NCBI RefSeq assembly: GCF_946478785.1
Contig: NZ_CAMLDD010000006.1
Location: forward strand, 183,340 to 247,339
Origin: an uncultured Flavobacterium sp.
GTDB lineage: Bacteria; Bacteroidota; Bacteroidia; Flavobacteriales; Flavobacteriaceae
Length of the DNA stretch: 64,000 bases
Direction: 5' to 3'
Positions 28,239 through 36,568 of this stretch are shown here, in pieces. Made by a program: the position numbers and the translations under genes. Positions within the stretch are counted from its first letter, which is position 1, and the number at the start of each line of letters is the position of its first letter. The notes beneath the pieces were generated by a model. It was not told where the DNA came from and ran no database searches. It worked only from the letters and a program-made list of their open reading frames with translations.

Positions 28239-28288
28239 TAATAAAGGGATACTTCTGCTGTTTTGTACAGAGGTATCCCCTTTATTAT
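28239..28288. terminator. Large hairpin between convergent genes
   Basis: AATAATAAAGGGGATAC-like arms (28239-28252 and 28274-28288) with a 20-nt interior lie between the ends of the flavoprotein and M13 peptidase genes. The T tract is short, so it may be a bidirectional terminator or another palindromic repeat. Confidence 0.5.
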
Positions 28289-28307
28289 GACAAAAAATAT
28301 TTTTCAA

Positions 28308-30341
28308 TTACCAGATTCTAACTCTTTTTTCAGGAGCCAGATATAATGAATCTGTTGGTTTTACATTAAACGCTTCATAAAACTCCGGAATATTTCTCAC
28401 GACACCATTCACTCTAAATTTTGGTGGTGAATGTGGATCACTAGCTATTTGATTTCTTAAAGTTTCTTCCCTATCTTTATGTAACCAGCTTTGTGCCCAT
28501 CCTATAAATAACCTTTGTTCTCCTGTAAAACCATCTAAAACTGGAGAAGCTTTTCCATTAAGACTTCTTTTATAAGCTTTTAATGCAATTGATAAGCCTC
28601 CTAAATCTCCAATATTTTCACCCTGAGTAAATTCTCCGTTAACATTTAAATCAGGAAAAACTTTGAATTCGTTGTATTGTGCGACTAAAGCTTTTGTACG
28701 TAATTTAAAAGCAGCTAAATCTTTTGCTGTCCACCAATTTCGCAACAAACCGTCACCATCAAAAGAGCTTCCCTGATCATCAAAACCATGTCCTATTTCG
28801 TGTCCGATTACAGCTCCAATTCCTCCGTAATTAACAGCATCTTCTACATTTGAATCAAAGAAAGGGGCTTGTAAAATTGCAGCTGGAAAAACAATTTCAT
28901 TTTGAGTAGGATTGTAATATGCATTTACTGTCTGTGGAGTCATTCCCCATTCTGTTCTGTCTACAGGTTTTCCCAGTTTATTAATTTGCCTGTTGTATTC
29001 AAATTCGGTTGCTCTTTGTATATTGCCGTAAAGATCTCCTTTAATGACTTTTAATTTTGAATAATCTCTCCATTTATCAGGATATCCAACTTTTACAGTA
29101 AACTTAGAAACTTTTTCTAAAGCTTGTTTTTTAGTTTCAGGAGTCATCCAATCTAGCTTTTTGATACTTTCTTCATAAGCTTTAAGCAGATTCTTAACTA
29201 GAATAGTGACGTGCTCTTTAGATTCTGATGAAAAATGTTTTTCGACATACACTTTGCCTACTATTTCGCCAAGGTTGTTGTTAACAGCCTGAACACCTCG
29301 TCTCCATAATGGCTTTTGCTTTTCGATACCATACATAACTTTGCCATAGAACTCAAAGTTTTCATCCTGTAGAGCTGTGCTTAATGATGACGCGGCTCCA
29401 TTTATGGTACTCCATTTTAAATAGTTTTTCCATGTTTCTAAAGGCGTTTTTTTTATGATCGTGTTCAGTGATTTGATGTATTCAACCTGAGTAATTGTAA
29501 TATTTTTTTGATTGAAAATTCCAGCACTTTTTAACATAGAATCCCAGTCAAAATCAGGCATAAGTTTATTCAAATCTTTTATAGCATACTTGTTATATAG
29601 TTTTCCATAATCACGAGTTAACTCTTTTTTCATGTGATTTGAAGCCATTAGGGTTTCCAAAGCCATAATTTGTGAAGCAAGTTTAGTTGGATTTTCAACT
29701 TTAGCAAGTTGAAGCATTTTAGCGATATGAATTACATATTTCGAACGAATTTCTTTTGATTTGGAATCTTCAAGAAAATAATATTCTCTATCAGGCAATC
29801 CAAGTCCGCCCTGCCATGTGTAAAGCATATATTTAGTAGGATCTTTAAAGTCTTCTATGACACCCATTTGAAAAGGGATGTTATTTCCATATTTATTAGC
29901 AATCCCAAAATATTTAGCCAAATCAGAATAATTAGCAATTGCATTTATTTTTTTGAATTCAGAAAGCAGAGGATTAATTCCTTTTTCATCCCTGGTTTTA
30001 ACATTCATAAAAGCCTCATAAAAGTCTCCTATTTTTTGTTCATCAGAACCATTAGCAAAATTCCCTTTCGAAGAATTTTCGATAATTGCTTTTACATCTT
30101 CCTGTGCTTTGTCATCTATAATCTGACCAACTCCAATGCTTGCCTTATCTGCTGGAATCTTGTTGTTTTTTGTCCAATTACCATTAACATAAGTGTCAAA
30201 GTTATCTCCTGGTTTAACTAATGTGTCCATGTTTTTTAAGATAACACCAGAATTTAATCTTTCTTTTTTATCACATGACACAATCATTAACAAGAAAGCA
30301 AGCAAAAGTGAACATTTAAATTGAAGTGATTTGATTTTCAT
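28308..30341 (-). CDS. M13-family zinc metallopeptidase (neprilysin/PepO-like), lipoprotein
   Basis: This zinc endopeptidase acts on oligopeptides outside the inner membrane. The ATG at 30341 gives 677 aa with a lipoprotein signal (LMIVSCDKK, Cys near 22); an in-frame start at 30383 adds a non-signal leader and was rejected. The catalytic zinc site is HEIGH at 514-518, with the third ligand in GENIGDLGG. The earlier NAYYNP and the C-terminal CxxW-like end (EKRVRIW, lacking Cys) are seen. Length matches M13 enzymes. The gene stands alone, with palindromes or empty AT-rich DNA on both sides. The 270-bp gap upstream (30342-30613) shows nothing recognisable. Confidence 0.93.
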   Translation of the reverse strand: MKIKSLQFKCSLLLAFLLMIVSCDKKERLNSGVILKNMDTLVKPGDNFDTYVNGNWTKNNKIPADKASIGVGQIIDDKAQEDVKAIIENSSKGNFANGSDEQKIGDFYEAFMNVKTRDEKGINPLLSEFKKINAIANYSDLAKYFGIANKYGNNIPFQMGVIEDFKDPTKYMLYTWQGGLGLPDREYYFLEDSKSKEIRSKYVIHIAKMLQLAKVENPTKLASQIMALETLMASNHMKKELTRDYGKLYNKYAIKDLNKLMPDFDWDSMLKSAGIFNQKNITITQVEYIKSLNTIIKKTPLETWKNYLKWSTINGAASSLSTALQDENFEFYGKVMYGIEKQKPLWRRGVQAVNNNLGEIVGKVYVEKHFSSESKEHVTILVKNLLKAYEESIKKLDWMTPETKKQALEKVSKFTVKVGYPDKWRDYSKLKVIKGDLYGNIQRATEFEYNRQINKLGKPVDRTEWGMTPQTVNAYYNPTQNEIVFPAAILQAPFFDSNVEDAVNYGGIGAVIGHEIGHGFDDQGSSFDGDGLLRNWWTAKDLAAFKLRTKALVAQYNEFKVFPDLNVNGEFTQGENIGDLGGLSIALKAYKRSLNGKASPVLDGFTGEQRLFIGWAQSWLHKDREETLRNQIASDPHSPPKFRVNGVVRNIPEFYEAFNVKPTDSLYLAPEKRVRIW

Positions 30342-30613
30342 AATTTTAGAGTTTTTACTGCGTAAATTTAACAAAAAAAGCATATTTTTTTATAAATAAC
30401 ACAAATAAATAATTATAGAAGATATTAGGAGTTGTGTTTTTTTTTAATAATCTATTTTGTTTAAATAAATTCACAAAATATTTTTTCAGAAGCCAAAATT
30501 GAACGTAATTGCATTGGAGTTTATCAAAATTGTAACAGTAGTTGTGAAAAACTTAAAAACAAAAATAAGACACTTTAAGAATATATAATATTCAAATAAT
30601 TTAAACAGGTGAG

Positions 30614-31261
30614 ATGAAATACAAAGGAATCATTTTTGACTTAGACGGAACGTTAGTAAACTCATTAGAGGATATTGCAGATTCGATGAACAAGGTTCTT
30701 CAGGGTCTTAATTACCCTACTCATTCATATGATGTTTTTCAATATTTTATCGGCAGCGGCCTACGTAATACTGTTTCCAAAGCATTGCCTGCATCAAATA
30801 ATAGTGATGAGCAAATTGAAATCTGTCTCGAAAGAATGGTAAAAGGATATAGTGAATCCTGCACGCTAAAAACAAAACCATATGAAGGGATTATCGAATT
30901 ATTAGACACTTTGGCTACCCGAAATATCAAAGTGGCCGTTTTCTCTAATAAAGCAGATGAACTGACTAAAAAAATAGCAACCGAAATATTTCCTGATTAT
31001 TTTAATACTGCTGTTGGTTTGAGTGTTGAATCCCTTAAAAAACCAAATCCGTCTAAAGCGCTGGAAATAAGCAAAAATTGGAATTTAAAACCCGAGGAAG
31101 TTATTTTCGTAGGAGATTCTGATATTGATATGCAAACAGCAGTTAATGCTAACATGTTTCCTGTTGGAGTGACTTGGGGTTACAGAACAGAGGAAGAGTT
31201 GAAAGCCAGCGGTGCAAAATTGGTACTACATAATCCTACGGAGTTGATTAACGTATTATAA
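30614..31261 (+). CDS. HAD-family hydrolase, phosphoglycolate phosphatase-like
   Basis: The 215-aa haloacid-dehalogenase phosphatase has motif I DLDGTLVNSLEDI (nucleophile D9), motif II VFSNKADEL, motif III KKPNPSKAL and motif IV FVGDSDIDMQTA. The cap domain is the helical C1 type found in Gph and PpaX. Phosphoglycolate is the likely substrate, but HAD specificity is hard to assign; pyrophosphatase activity is also possible. It is a single gene with about 270 bp of AT-rich upstream sequence. Confidence 0.85.
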   Translation: MKYKGIIFDLDGTLVNSLEDIADSMNKVLQGLNYPTHSYDVFQYFIGSGLRNTVSKALPASNNSDEQIEICLERMVKGYSESCTLKTKPYEGIIELLDTLATRNIKVAVFSNKADELTKKIATEIFPDYFNTAVGLSVESLKKPNPSKALEISKNWNLKPEEVIFVGDSDIDMQTAVNANMFPVGVTWGYRTEEELKASGAKLVLHNPTELINVL

Positions 31262-31380
31262 GCCGTAAATCTTTTTTTTAAAGGGCGACTACAAAAAAAG
31301 GAATTAACAAGAATTTACAGATTTAGTAAGTTTTCATTAAGACAAAAATAATAATTTTACTCTCAGCAAATCAACCATTT

Positions 31381-32127
31381 ATGAGAGTAAAATTACTTAC
31401 CACAATTTCTTTTTTTACGTATCAGTTAAGCATTTCTCAAACAGAAAAATTACTTCATGGAAAAGTTCTTTCTCAAAATGCTGTTCTTAAAGGTGTTGAA
31501 GTCATAAACAAAACAGCTAAAACCAGTTCAGTTACAAACGATTTAGGAGAATTTTCGATTTCTGTCAATGTGAAAGATAGCTTATTATTTTTTGCTAAGG
31601 ATTATTTTTTTAGCCGATTAAGAGTTACCAAAGAAAATATGGAAACTAATAATCTGGCTATCAATATGATTCTAAAGCCGGAAGAGTTACGGGAAGTTGT
31701 TATCACTAAAATAAAATTTGAAAAAGTAAAAACTTCTCAACAAGATATTGATGAAATAAAATTAACAAAACAAAGCCGGTCTTTGCAAAAATATACCGGT
31801 GTTTACGATGGAACTATCACAAATGGAATAGACTTTATCGCAATTGGAAAAGGAATTTTTAGTTTATTGAAAAAAGAGAAGGAAGAGCCCAAAAAGAAAA
31901 TTCCTCAAATTGATTTTAAAACACTCATGTCCACAACCGTGCCAGATACTTTTTTCACTAAAGATTTAAAATTAAAAACTGAGGAAAAAGAACTTTTTAT
32001 TGAATTTTGCGATGCTGATCCAAAATCTAAATTACTTCTTCAACATCCAAACATTTTGGCTACAATGGATTTTTTATATATTAAAAATGAAGAGTTTAAG
32101 AAATTAGAAACTGATATTAAAAATTAA
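31381..32127 (+). CDS. CarboxypepD-like domain protein, probably envelope-associated
   Basis: The 248-aa product has a signal-like N-terminus (1-20, ending LSISQ). A carboxypeptidase-regulatory beta-sandwich (about 24-105) carries GKVLSQNAVLKGVEVIN, TNDLGEFSI and LKPEELREVVI, the same fold found at the N-terminus of SusC proteins. The rest (105-248) is Lys-rich and without a recognised domain. No barrel follows, so it is not a TonB receptor. Such stand-alone proteins are common in Flavobacteria and mostly uncharacterised. Confidence 0.75.
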   Translation: MRVKLLTTISFFTYQLSISQTEKLLHGKVLSQNAVLKGVEVINKTAKTSSVTNDLGEFSISVNVKDSLLFFAKDYFFSRLRVTKENMETNNLAINMILKPEELREVVITKIKFEKVKTSQQDIDEIKLTKQSRSLQKYTGVYDGTITNGIDFIAIGKGIFSLLKKEKEEPKKKIPQIDFKTLMSTTVPDTFFTKDLKLKTEEKELFIEFCDADPKSKLLLQHPNILATMDFLYIKNEEFKKLETDIKN

Positions 32128-32167
32128 TGAAGTTACAGATTAACACTCCTAAAGAGTGAGACTGAGA

Positions 32168-32644
32168 TTATCTATTCAGCCACCAGATACTGGCATTCAA
32201 AATTGCTGCAAATCCAACCCAAGCCATATAAGGAATTAAAAGATATCCGGCAGTTTTATTGATTTTGGTGAACTTTAAATAGGTTTCATAAATCATCAGC
32301 CATAAAAGGGCAATTTCAATTAAAGCCAGCATAGGATTTTTTAATCCGAAGAATAAATACGACCAAATTGCATTTAAGGCTAATTGTATTAAAAAGAAAC
32401 CCAAGGCTTTTTTAACTGCTGCATTTTGTTCCTTTATATTATCCCAAACCAATCCCGCAGCAATCCCCATTAAAATAAAAAGCAAGGTCCAAACCGGCAT
32501 AAAAACCCAATTGGGAGGATTAAAAGCGGGTTTTATAATAGTAGGATACCATGTTTCTACTCCTTCCTTTGTAACAGTAGAAGAAGAATATCCAACGGCT
32601 AAACAAACGATTATGGCTATTGCTATTCGGGTTATTTTGTTCAT
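32168..32644 (-). CDS. TspO/MBR-family tryptophan-rich membrane protein
   Basis: The 158-aa inner-membrane protein has five hydrophobic helices. Family motifs are WYPTIIKPAFNPPNWVFMPVWT near 32-53, WSYLFFGLKNPMLALIE and an additional run of Trp residues. TspO proteins bind porphyrins and sterol-like ligands and take part in stress or tetrapyrrole metabolism. It is convergent with the CarboxypepD-like gene. Its upstream side carries a palindromic repeat (32688-32754) shared with the mvaD promoter region. Confidence 0.92.
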   Translation of the reverse strand: MNKITRIAIAIIVCLAVGYSSSTVTKEGVETWYPTIIKPAFNPPNWVFMPVWTLLFILMGIAAGLVWDNIKEQNAAVKKALGFFLIQLALNAIWSYLFFGLKNPMLALIEIALLWLMIYETYLKFTKINKTAGYLLIPYMAWVGFAAILNASIWWLNR

Positions 32645-32687
32645 TTTATCTAAATTTTATTCAAAAATAGTCAAAAAGCAAGTTTAA

Positions 32688-32754
32688 ACCATATAAGTCA
32701 CACAAGTTCATTTAGCAAACACAACTTAACTTTTCTTATATAAACTTATATGGT
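32688..32754. repeat. ACCATATAAG-family inverted repeat upstream of mvaD
   Basis: Left arm ACCATATAAGTCAC... (32688-32714) and right arm CTTATATAAACTTATATGGT (32735-32754) form an imperfect palindrome. The left arm closely matches 59540-59566, and 58091-58119 is a further relative. The right arm ends 8 bp before the mvaD -7 box. Confidence 0.7.
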
Positions 32755-32762
32755 GAAAAAAC

Positions 32763-32770
32763 TATCTTTG
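32763..32770 (+). promoter_or_regulatory. mvaD operon promoter (-7 element)
   Basis: TATCTTTG matches the flavobacterial -7 consensus and lies 16 bp before the mvaD ATG, implying a very short leader. No clear TTG is seen at the expected -33 position, which is occupied by the right arm of the upstream palindrome. Confidence 0.6.
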
Positions 32771-32786
32771 CCAAAATTTATAATTC

Positions 32787-33878
32787 ATGTTTACAGCAAC
32801 TGATTTTATTCCTAAAAAATATACTTCAATCGTAGAAAACGGAAATTTCGAATGGAGCGCTCCCAGCAATATTGCCTTGGTAAAATATTGGGGCAAAAAA
32901 GAAAATCAAATTCCGGCGAATCCTTCGGTAAGTTTTACGCTAAATAATTGCAAAACGATTACTAAATTAGGTTTTGAAAAAAGAGAAAATTCCGGTTCTT
33001 TTTCTTTCGATTTGCTTTTTGAAGGAAAACCAAAGGAAGATTTCAAGCCGAAAATTCAGAAGTTTTTAGAACGAATTGAACTGTATCTGCCTTTTTTAAA
33101 AGAGTATCATTTTACGATTGATACCCAGAATACTTTTCCACATAGTTCAGGAATCGCTTCTTCGGCTTCGGGAATGGCGGCTTTGGCAATGAATTTCATG
33201 AGTTTGGAAAAAGAATTAAATCCTGAAATGACTGATGACTATTTTTATCAAAAAGCATCGTTTTTAGCCCGTTTAGGATCTGGAAGTGCCTGCAGAAGTG
33301 TGAAAGGAAATGTTGTAGTTTGGGGAAATCAGAAGAATATAAAACGAAGCACAGATTTATTTGGTGTGGAATTTCCATATACGATTCATGAAAATTTCGT
33401 GAATTTTCAGGATACCATTTTATTAGTTGATAAGGGAGAAAAGCAGGTTTCAAGTACCGTTGGTCATGATTTGATGCACAATCATCCGTATGCTGAAAGA
33501 CGTTTTGCTCAGGCACATGAAAATCTGGATAAATTGATTACAATTTTTGAAAATGGAAATCTGGAAGAATTCATTAAAATTGTCGAAAGCGAAGCCTTGA
33601 CTCTGCACGCCATGATGATGACTTCAATGCCATACTTTATTTTAATGAAACCAAATACTTTGCAGATTATAAATGCTATTTGGAAATTTAGAAATGAAAC
33701 CCAAATTCCGGTTTGTTTTACTCTTGATGCCGGAGCTAATGTGCACGTTTTATATCCAAAAAATGTAACTGATAAAGTATTACAATTTATTAAGAACGAA
33801 TTAGTTGGCTATTGTCAAAATGGTCAGTACATTTGTGACGAAATTGGCACTGGAAGCCAATTGATAATTGATAATTGA
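32787..33878 (+). CDS. mvaD: Diphosphomevalonate decarboxylase
   Basis: The enzyme converts mevalonate 5-diphosphate to isopentenyl diphosphate, the last step of the mevalonate pathway. The GHMP-fold protein carries APSNIALVKYWGKK near 25-38, the ATP loop PHSSGIASSASGMAALA near 114-130 and GSGSACRSV near 170. At 363 aa it is slightly longer than the usual 320-340. The last residues (QLIIDN) are encoded by an AT-rich inverted repeat that flanks the next gene, so the natural C-terminus has probably been altered. A GHMP kinase and a prenyltransferase gene follow. Confidence 0.93.
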   Translation: MFTATDFIPKKYTSIVENGNFEWSAPSNIALVKYWGKKENQIPANPSVSFTLNNCKTITKLGFEKRENSGSFSFDLLFEGKPKEDFKPKIQKFLERIELYLPFLKEYHFTIDTQNTFPHSSGIASSASGMAALAMNFMSLEKELNPEMTDDYFYQKASFLARLGSGSACRSVKGNVVVWGNQKNIKRSTDLFGVEFPYTIHENFVNFQDTILLVDKGEKQVSSTVGHDLMHNHPYAERRFAQAHENLDKLITIFENGNLEEFIKIVESEALTLHAMMMTSMPYFILMKPNTLQIINAIWKFRNETQIPVCFTLDAGANVHVLYPKNVTDKVLQFIKNELVGYCQNGQYICDEIGTGSQLIIDN

Positions 33879-34268
33879 TAATTGTCAATTATTCACTAAC
33901 TTTATGGAGAAGAAAAACATTATCAAAGAAAAATCTTTTGCTTTTGCAATTGACATTGTTAATCTTTACAAAATTTTGAGCGAGAAAAAAGAGTTTGTGT
34001 TATCCAGACAAGTTTTGAGATCCGGAACTTCGATTGGTGCCAATGTAAGAGAATCTGAACATGCTCAAAGTAAGGCTGATTTTATTCATAAATTATCTAT
34101 TTCATTAAAAGAGGCAAACGAAACAGAATATTGGTTAGATTTGCTGTATGAAACAAAATATCTGTCTGATGTAGAGTTTCAAAATATAAAACCAAAAATA
34201 ATAGAATTGTTAAGATTGCTAACGAGCATCATAAAAACTTCTAAAAACATATAATTAATTATCAATTG
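33858..34268. mobile_element. Candidate mobile cassette: inverted repeats around a four-helix-bundle gene
   Basis: Perfect 12-bp inverted repeats (CAATTGATAATT at 33858-33869 and its complement at 34257-34268), extended by degenerate TTGATAATT units, bracket a single 117-codon gene inside the mevalonate operon. The left end overlaps the 3' end of mvaD. No transposase is encoded, so any movement would need outside help. This is inferred from structure. Confidence 0.5.
33904..34254 (+). CDS. Four-helix-bundle protein (23S rRNA intervening-sequence protein family)
   Basis: From the ATG at 33904 the product is about 116 aa and all-helical. Family signatures are SRQVLRSGTSIGANVRESEHAQ and FIHKLSISLKEANETEYWLDLL, found in S23/IVP proteins and in Avd-type accessory proteins of diversity-generating retroelements. 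Function is unknown; the fold makes pentamers and may bind nucleic acid. Isolated copies are scattered in Bacteroidota genomes. Here it interrupts the mvaD-GHMP kinase pair and is bounded by inverted repeats. No reverse transcriptase or rRNA gene is near. An earlier start at 33868 lies in the repeat and was rejected. Confidence 0.88.
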   Translation: MEKKNIIKEKSFAFAIDIVNLYKILSEKKEFVLSRQVLRSGTSIGANVRESEHAQSKADFIHKLSISLKEANETEYWLDLLYETKYLSDVEFQNIKPKIIELLRLLTSIIKTSKNI

Positions 34269-34288
34269 TTAGTTATTAATTTTCAATT

Positions 34289-35227
34289 ATGAAAGGACCA
34301 TTATTTTACTCAAAAATATTACTCTTTGGAGAATACGGAATTATTCGTGATTCTAAAGGACTTTCTATTCCTTATAATTTTTACAATGGTGCTTTGAAGC
34401 GAAACGAAGATCCTTCGGCTGAAGCTATAGCATCTAATGCAAGTTTAAAACGTTTTACAGCTTATCTTGAAACGTTGCAAACGGAACAACCTGAATTGGT
34501 TTCTTTTGATCTGACTGCTTTAAAAAATGATGTCGATACCGGAATGTATTTCGACTCCAGTATTCCGCAAGGATATGGCGTAGGCAGCAGTGGTGCTTTG
34601 GTCGCTGCTATTTACGATAAATATGCTACACATAAAATAACGGTTTTAGAGAATTTAACTCGCGAAAAACTGTTACAATTAAAAAATATATTTGCTCAGA
34701 TGGAGAGTTTTTTCCACGGAAAAAGTTCTGGTTTAGATCCGTTAAACAGCTATTTGAGTATTCCGATTTTAATAAATTCTAAAGATAATATTGAAGCAAC
34801 AGGTATTCCGACTCAAAGTTTTGACGGAAAAGGGGCTGTCTTTTTATTAGATTCGGGAATTGTAGGCGAAACGGCTCCAATGGTAAATATTTTTATGGAA
34901 AACCTGAAAGACAAAGGTTTCCGTGCCATGCTAAAAAACCAATTCGTAAAACATACAGACGCTTGTGTAGAAAACTTTTTGCACGGTGACATGAAATCTT
35001 TGTTTACGAATACCAAAAAACTTTCTAAAGTTGTTCTGAATAACTTCAAACCAATGATTCCGGAGCAATTTCACGGAATCTGGCAAAACGGAATTGATAC
35101 AAACGATTATTATTTAAAACTTTGCGGTTCCGGCGGTGGTGGTTATATTCTGGGTTTTACTGAAGATTTAGAACGTGCTAAAGTTTCTTTGAAAGATTAT
35201 AAATTAGAAGTTGTTTACCAATTCTAA
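34289..35227 (+). CDS. GHMP kinase, probably mevalonate kinase
   Basis: The 312-aa GHMP-superfamily kinase opens with KILLFGEYGIIRDSKGLSIP, which resembles the mevalonate kinase start (KxxLxGEHxVV). The ATP loop IPQGYGVGSSGALVAAI lies near 90-106, and KLCGSGGGGYILGF near the C-terminus is the third GHMP motif. FHGKSSGLDPLNSYLS (about 146-161) contains the catalytic Asp. With mvaD upstream and a prenyltransferase downstream, mevalonate phosphorylation is the most likely role; phosphomevalonate kinase is the alternative. Confidence 0.85.
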   Translation: MKGPLFYSKILLFGEYGIIRDSKGLSIPYNFYNGALKRNEDPSAEAIASNASLKRFTAYLETLQTEQPELVSFDLTALKNDVDTGMYFDSSIPQGYGVGSSGALVAAIYDKYATHKITVLENLTREKLLQLKNIFAQMESFFHGKSSGLDPLNSYLSIPILINSKDNIEATGIPTQSFDGKGAVFLLDSGIVGETAPMVNIFMENLKDKGFRAMLKNQFVKHTDACVENFLHGDMKSLFTNTKKLSKVVLNNFKPMIPEQFHGIWQNGIDTNDYYLKLCGSGGGGYILGFTEDLERAKVSLKDYKLEVVYQF

Positions 35228-35261
35228 TTAAAAAAAACCTTTTCTAAAACTTTAAACTCGT

Positions 35262-36218
35262 ATGTTAAGCAGACAGCACAAACTTTTAGTAATGAAAATT
35301 GTCAGTCTGTTCTCTGTAGTAAGAGGTTACAACATTCCGATTATTGTTTTAGCCCAATATTTATCAGCTATTTTTATATTGGCTCCTGAAAAAAGAGCAC
35401 TTGACATTTTACTTGATTTCAATTTATTTCTGATTGTTTTTGCTTCGGCGATTACAATTGCTTCCGGTTATATCATCAATAATTTTTACGACAGCCAGAA
35501 AGATTTAATCAACAGGCCCAATAAATCGATGCTGGATCGTTTGGTGAGCCAAAAAACAAAGCTATCAGTATATTTCGTACTTAATTTTACCGGTGCATTA
35601 ATGGCGTTACTTGTTTCCTGGCGTGCTTTTTTATTCTTTTCGGGTTATATTTTCCTTCTTTGGTTTTACTCTCATAAAATAAAAAAATATGCTATTATTG
35701 GAAATCTGATGGCTGCTCTTTTAGCTGTTTTACCTTTTTTTGCTATTTTGTTTTATTTTTATAACCAAATTTCATTTGAAGAAATAGAGAACCACAGAAG
35801 CCATTTTACTATTATTTCATCACATGCTATGTTTCTTTTTTTATTATTGCTGATTCGTGAAATGATAAAAGATCTGGAGAACCTAAAAGGTGATTTAGCG
35901 AATGATTATCAAACTATTCCAATTCTTTATAACGAAACGGTTTCAAAACAAATCATTACCGTTTTAACTTTTTTGACGGTACTACCGGTTTATGTCCTGA
36001 TTAACATTTATGATGTAGGGTATATGGATATTTACTTTTATAGCTGTTTTATTGTCATGTTGTTTTTTCTGATGTACTTGTGGAGATCTAATTCAAAAGA
36101 ACAATACTTACTGCTCCATAATGTGCTGAAGTTTTTGATCGTTTCGGGTGTTTTTTGTATTGTTTTGATTAATCCAAGTGTTTTGTGGCATGGGAAAGTT
36201 CTAATTTCTCGATTCTAA
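35262..36218 (+). CDS. UbiA-family prenyltransferase (geranylgeranylglycerol-phosphate type)
   Basis: The integral membrane prenyltransferase (318 aa) has eight or nine hydrophobic helices. Both UbiA Asp-rich sites are present: NNFYDSQKDLINRP near 78-91 and DLENLKGDLANDYQT near 205-219; these bind the prenyl diphosphate through Mg2+. Flavobacterial homologues are commonly labelled geranylgeranylglycerol-phosphate geranylgeranyltransferase, but aromatic acceptors are also possible. It lies 34 bp after the GHMP kinase and closes the isoprenoid operon. An alternative start at 35292 (MKIVSLF) would shorten it by ten residues. Confidence 0.85.
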   Translation: MLSRQHKLLVMKIVSLFSVVRGYNIPIIVLAQYLSAIFILAPEKRALDILLDFNLFLIVFASAITIASGYIINNFYDSQKDLINRPNKSMLDRLVSQKTKLSVYFVLNFTGALMALLVSWRAFLFFSGYIFLLWFYSHKIKKYAIIGNLMAALLAVLPFFAILFYFYNQISFEEIENHRSHFTIISSHAMFLFLLLLIREMIKDLENLKGDLANDYQTIPILYNETVSKQIITVLTFLTVLPVYVLINIYDVGYMDIYFYSCFIVMLFFLMYLWRSNSKEQYLLLHNVLKFLIVSGVFCIVLINPSVLWHGKVLISRF

Positions 36219-36223
36219 AAAGG

Positions 36224-36327
36224 TTATTTCACAGAGATTCACTAAGAATTCCCGCAGAGACACACAGAGTTTTCTTTAAAAAGCTTTGTGAATTTTCGTA
36301 TAAACTTTGTGAATCTCTCTGAAATAG
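36224..36327. repeat. Inverted repeat, CACAGAGATTCAC type
   Basis: The arms TTATTTCACAGAGATTCAC (36224-36242) and GTGAATCTCTCTGAAATAG (36309-36327) pair with a few mismatches and enclose a GCAGAGACACACAGAG segment typical of flavobacterial intergenic palindromes. It starts 6 bp past the prenyltransferase stop. Together with the structured element at 36369-36440 it fills most of the 350-bp gap. Confidence 0.7.
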
Positions 36328-36368
36328 TTTCTTTTCAAAATGTTTAAAAAAAGCCAACTGTTTGAACC

Positions 36369-36440
36369 TAGCCCCGATTGTGCGGAAATCCTTTTATTTT
36401 TTTCTTTAAAAAATAAAAGATTGAAGCAAAAAGCGGGAAA
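36369..36440 (+). ncRNA. Structured repeat, Flavo-1-RNA-like candidate, copy C (short form)
   Basis: It reads TAGCCCCGATTGTGCGG, then ATCCTTTTATTTTTT, a short loop, AAAAAATAAAAGATTG and AGCAAAAAGCGGGA. The flanks match the other copies, while the stem is a compensatory AT-only version. The spacing and order of conserved boxes agree with copy B. Confidence 0.5.
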
Positions 36441-36543
36441 ACATGCCTGTAAAAAAAACCAATTGTGAGGCTCCTAAAACTTGAAAAAAATACTGCTATT
36501 AATCTAACAACATTGAACTTAAGATTATTTAGCAGGAATAAAC

Positions 36544-36551
36544 TATCTTTG
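36544..36551 (+). promoter_or_regulatory. rluB promoter (-7 element)
   Basis: TATCTTTG lies 17 bp upstream of the rluB ATG. A TTG at the standard 17-23 bp spacing is not evident. Confidence 0.55.
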
Positions 36552-36568
36552 CACAAATTACAGAATTT

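Noticed and set aside
33196..33516. 106-codon antisense frame within mvaD
   Set aside because: It is a shadow of conserved GHMP coding sequence.
33904..34254. 23S rRNA intervening sequence or diversity-generating retroelement
   Set aside because: The protein family fits, but no rRNA, reverse transcriptase or template repeat is present.
36368..36556. 62-codon minus-strand frame after the prenyltransferase gene
   Set aside because: It is read through the structured repeat (copy C) and the rluB promoter.
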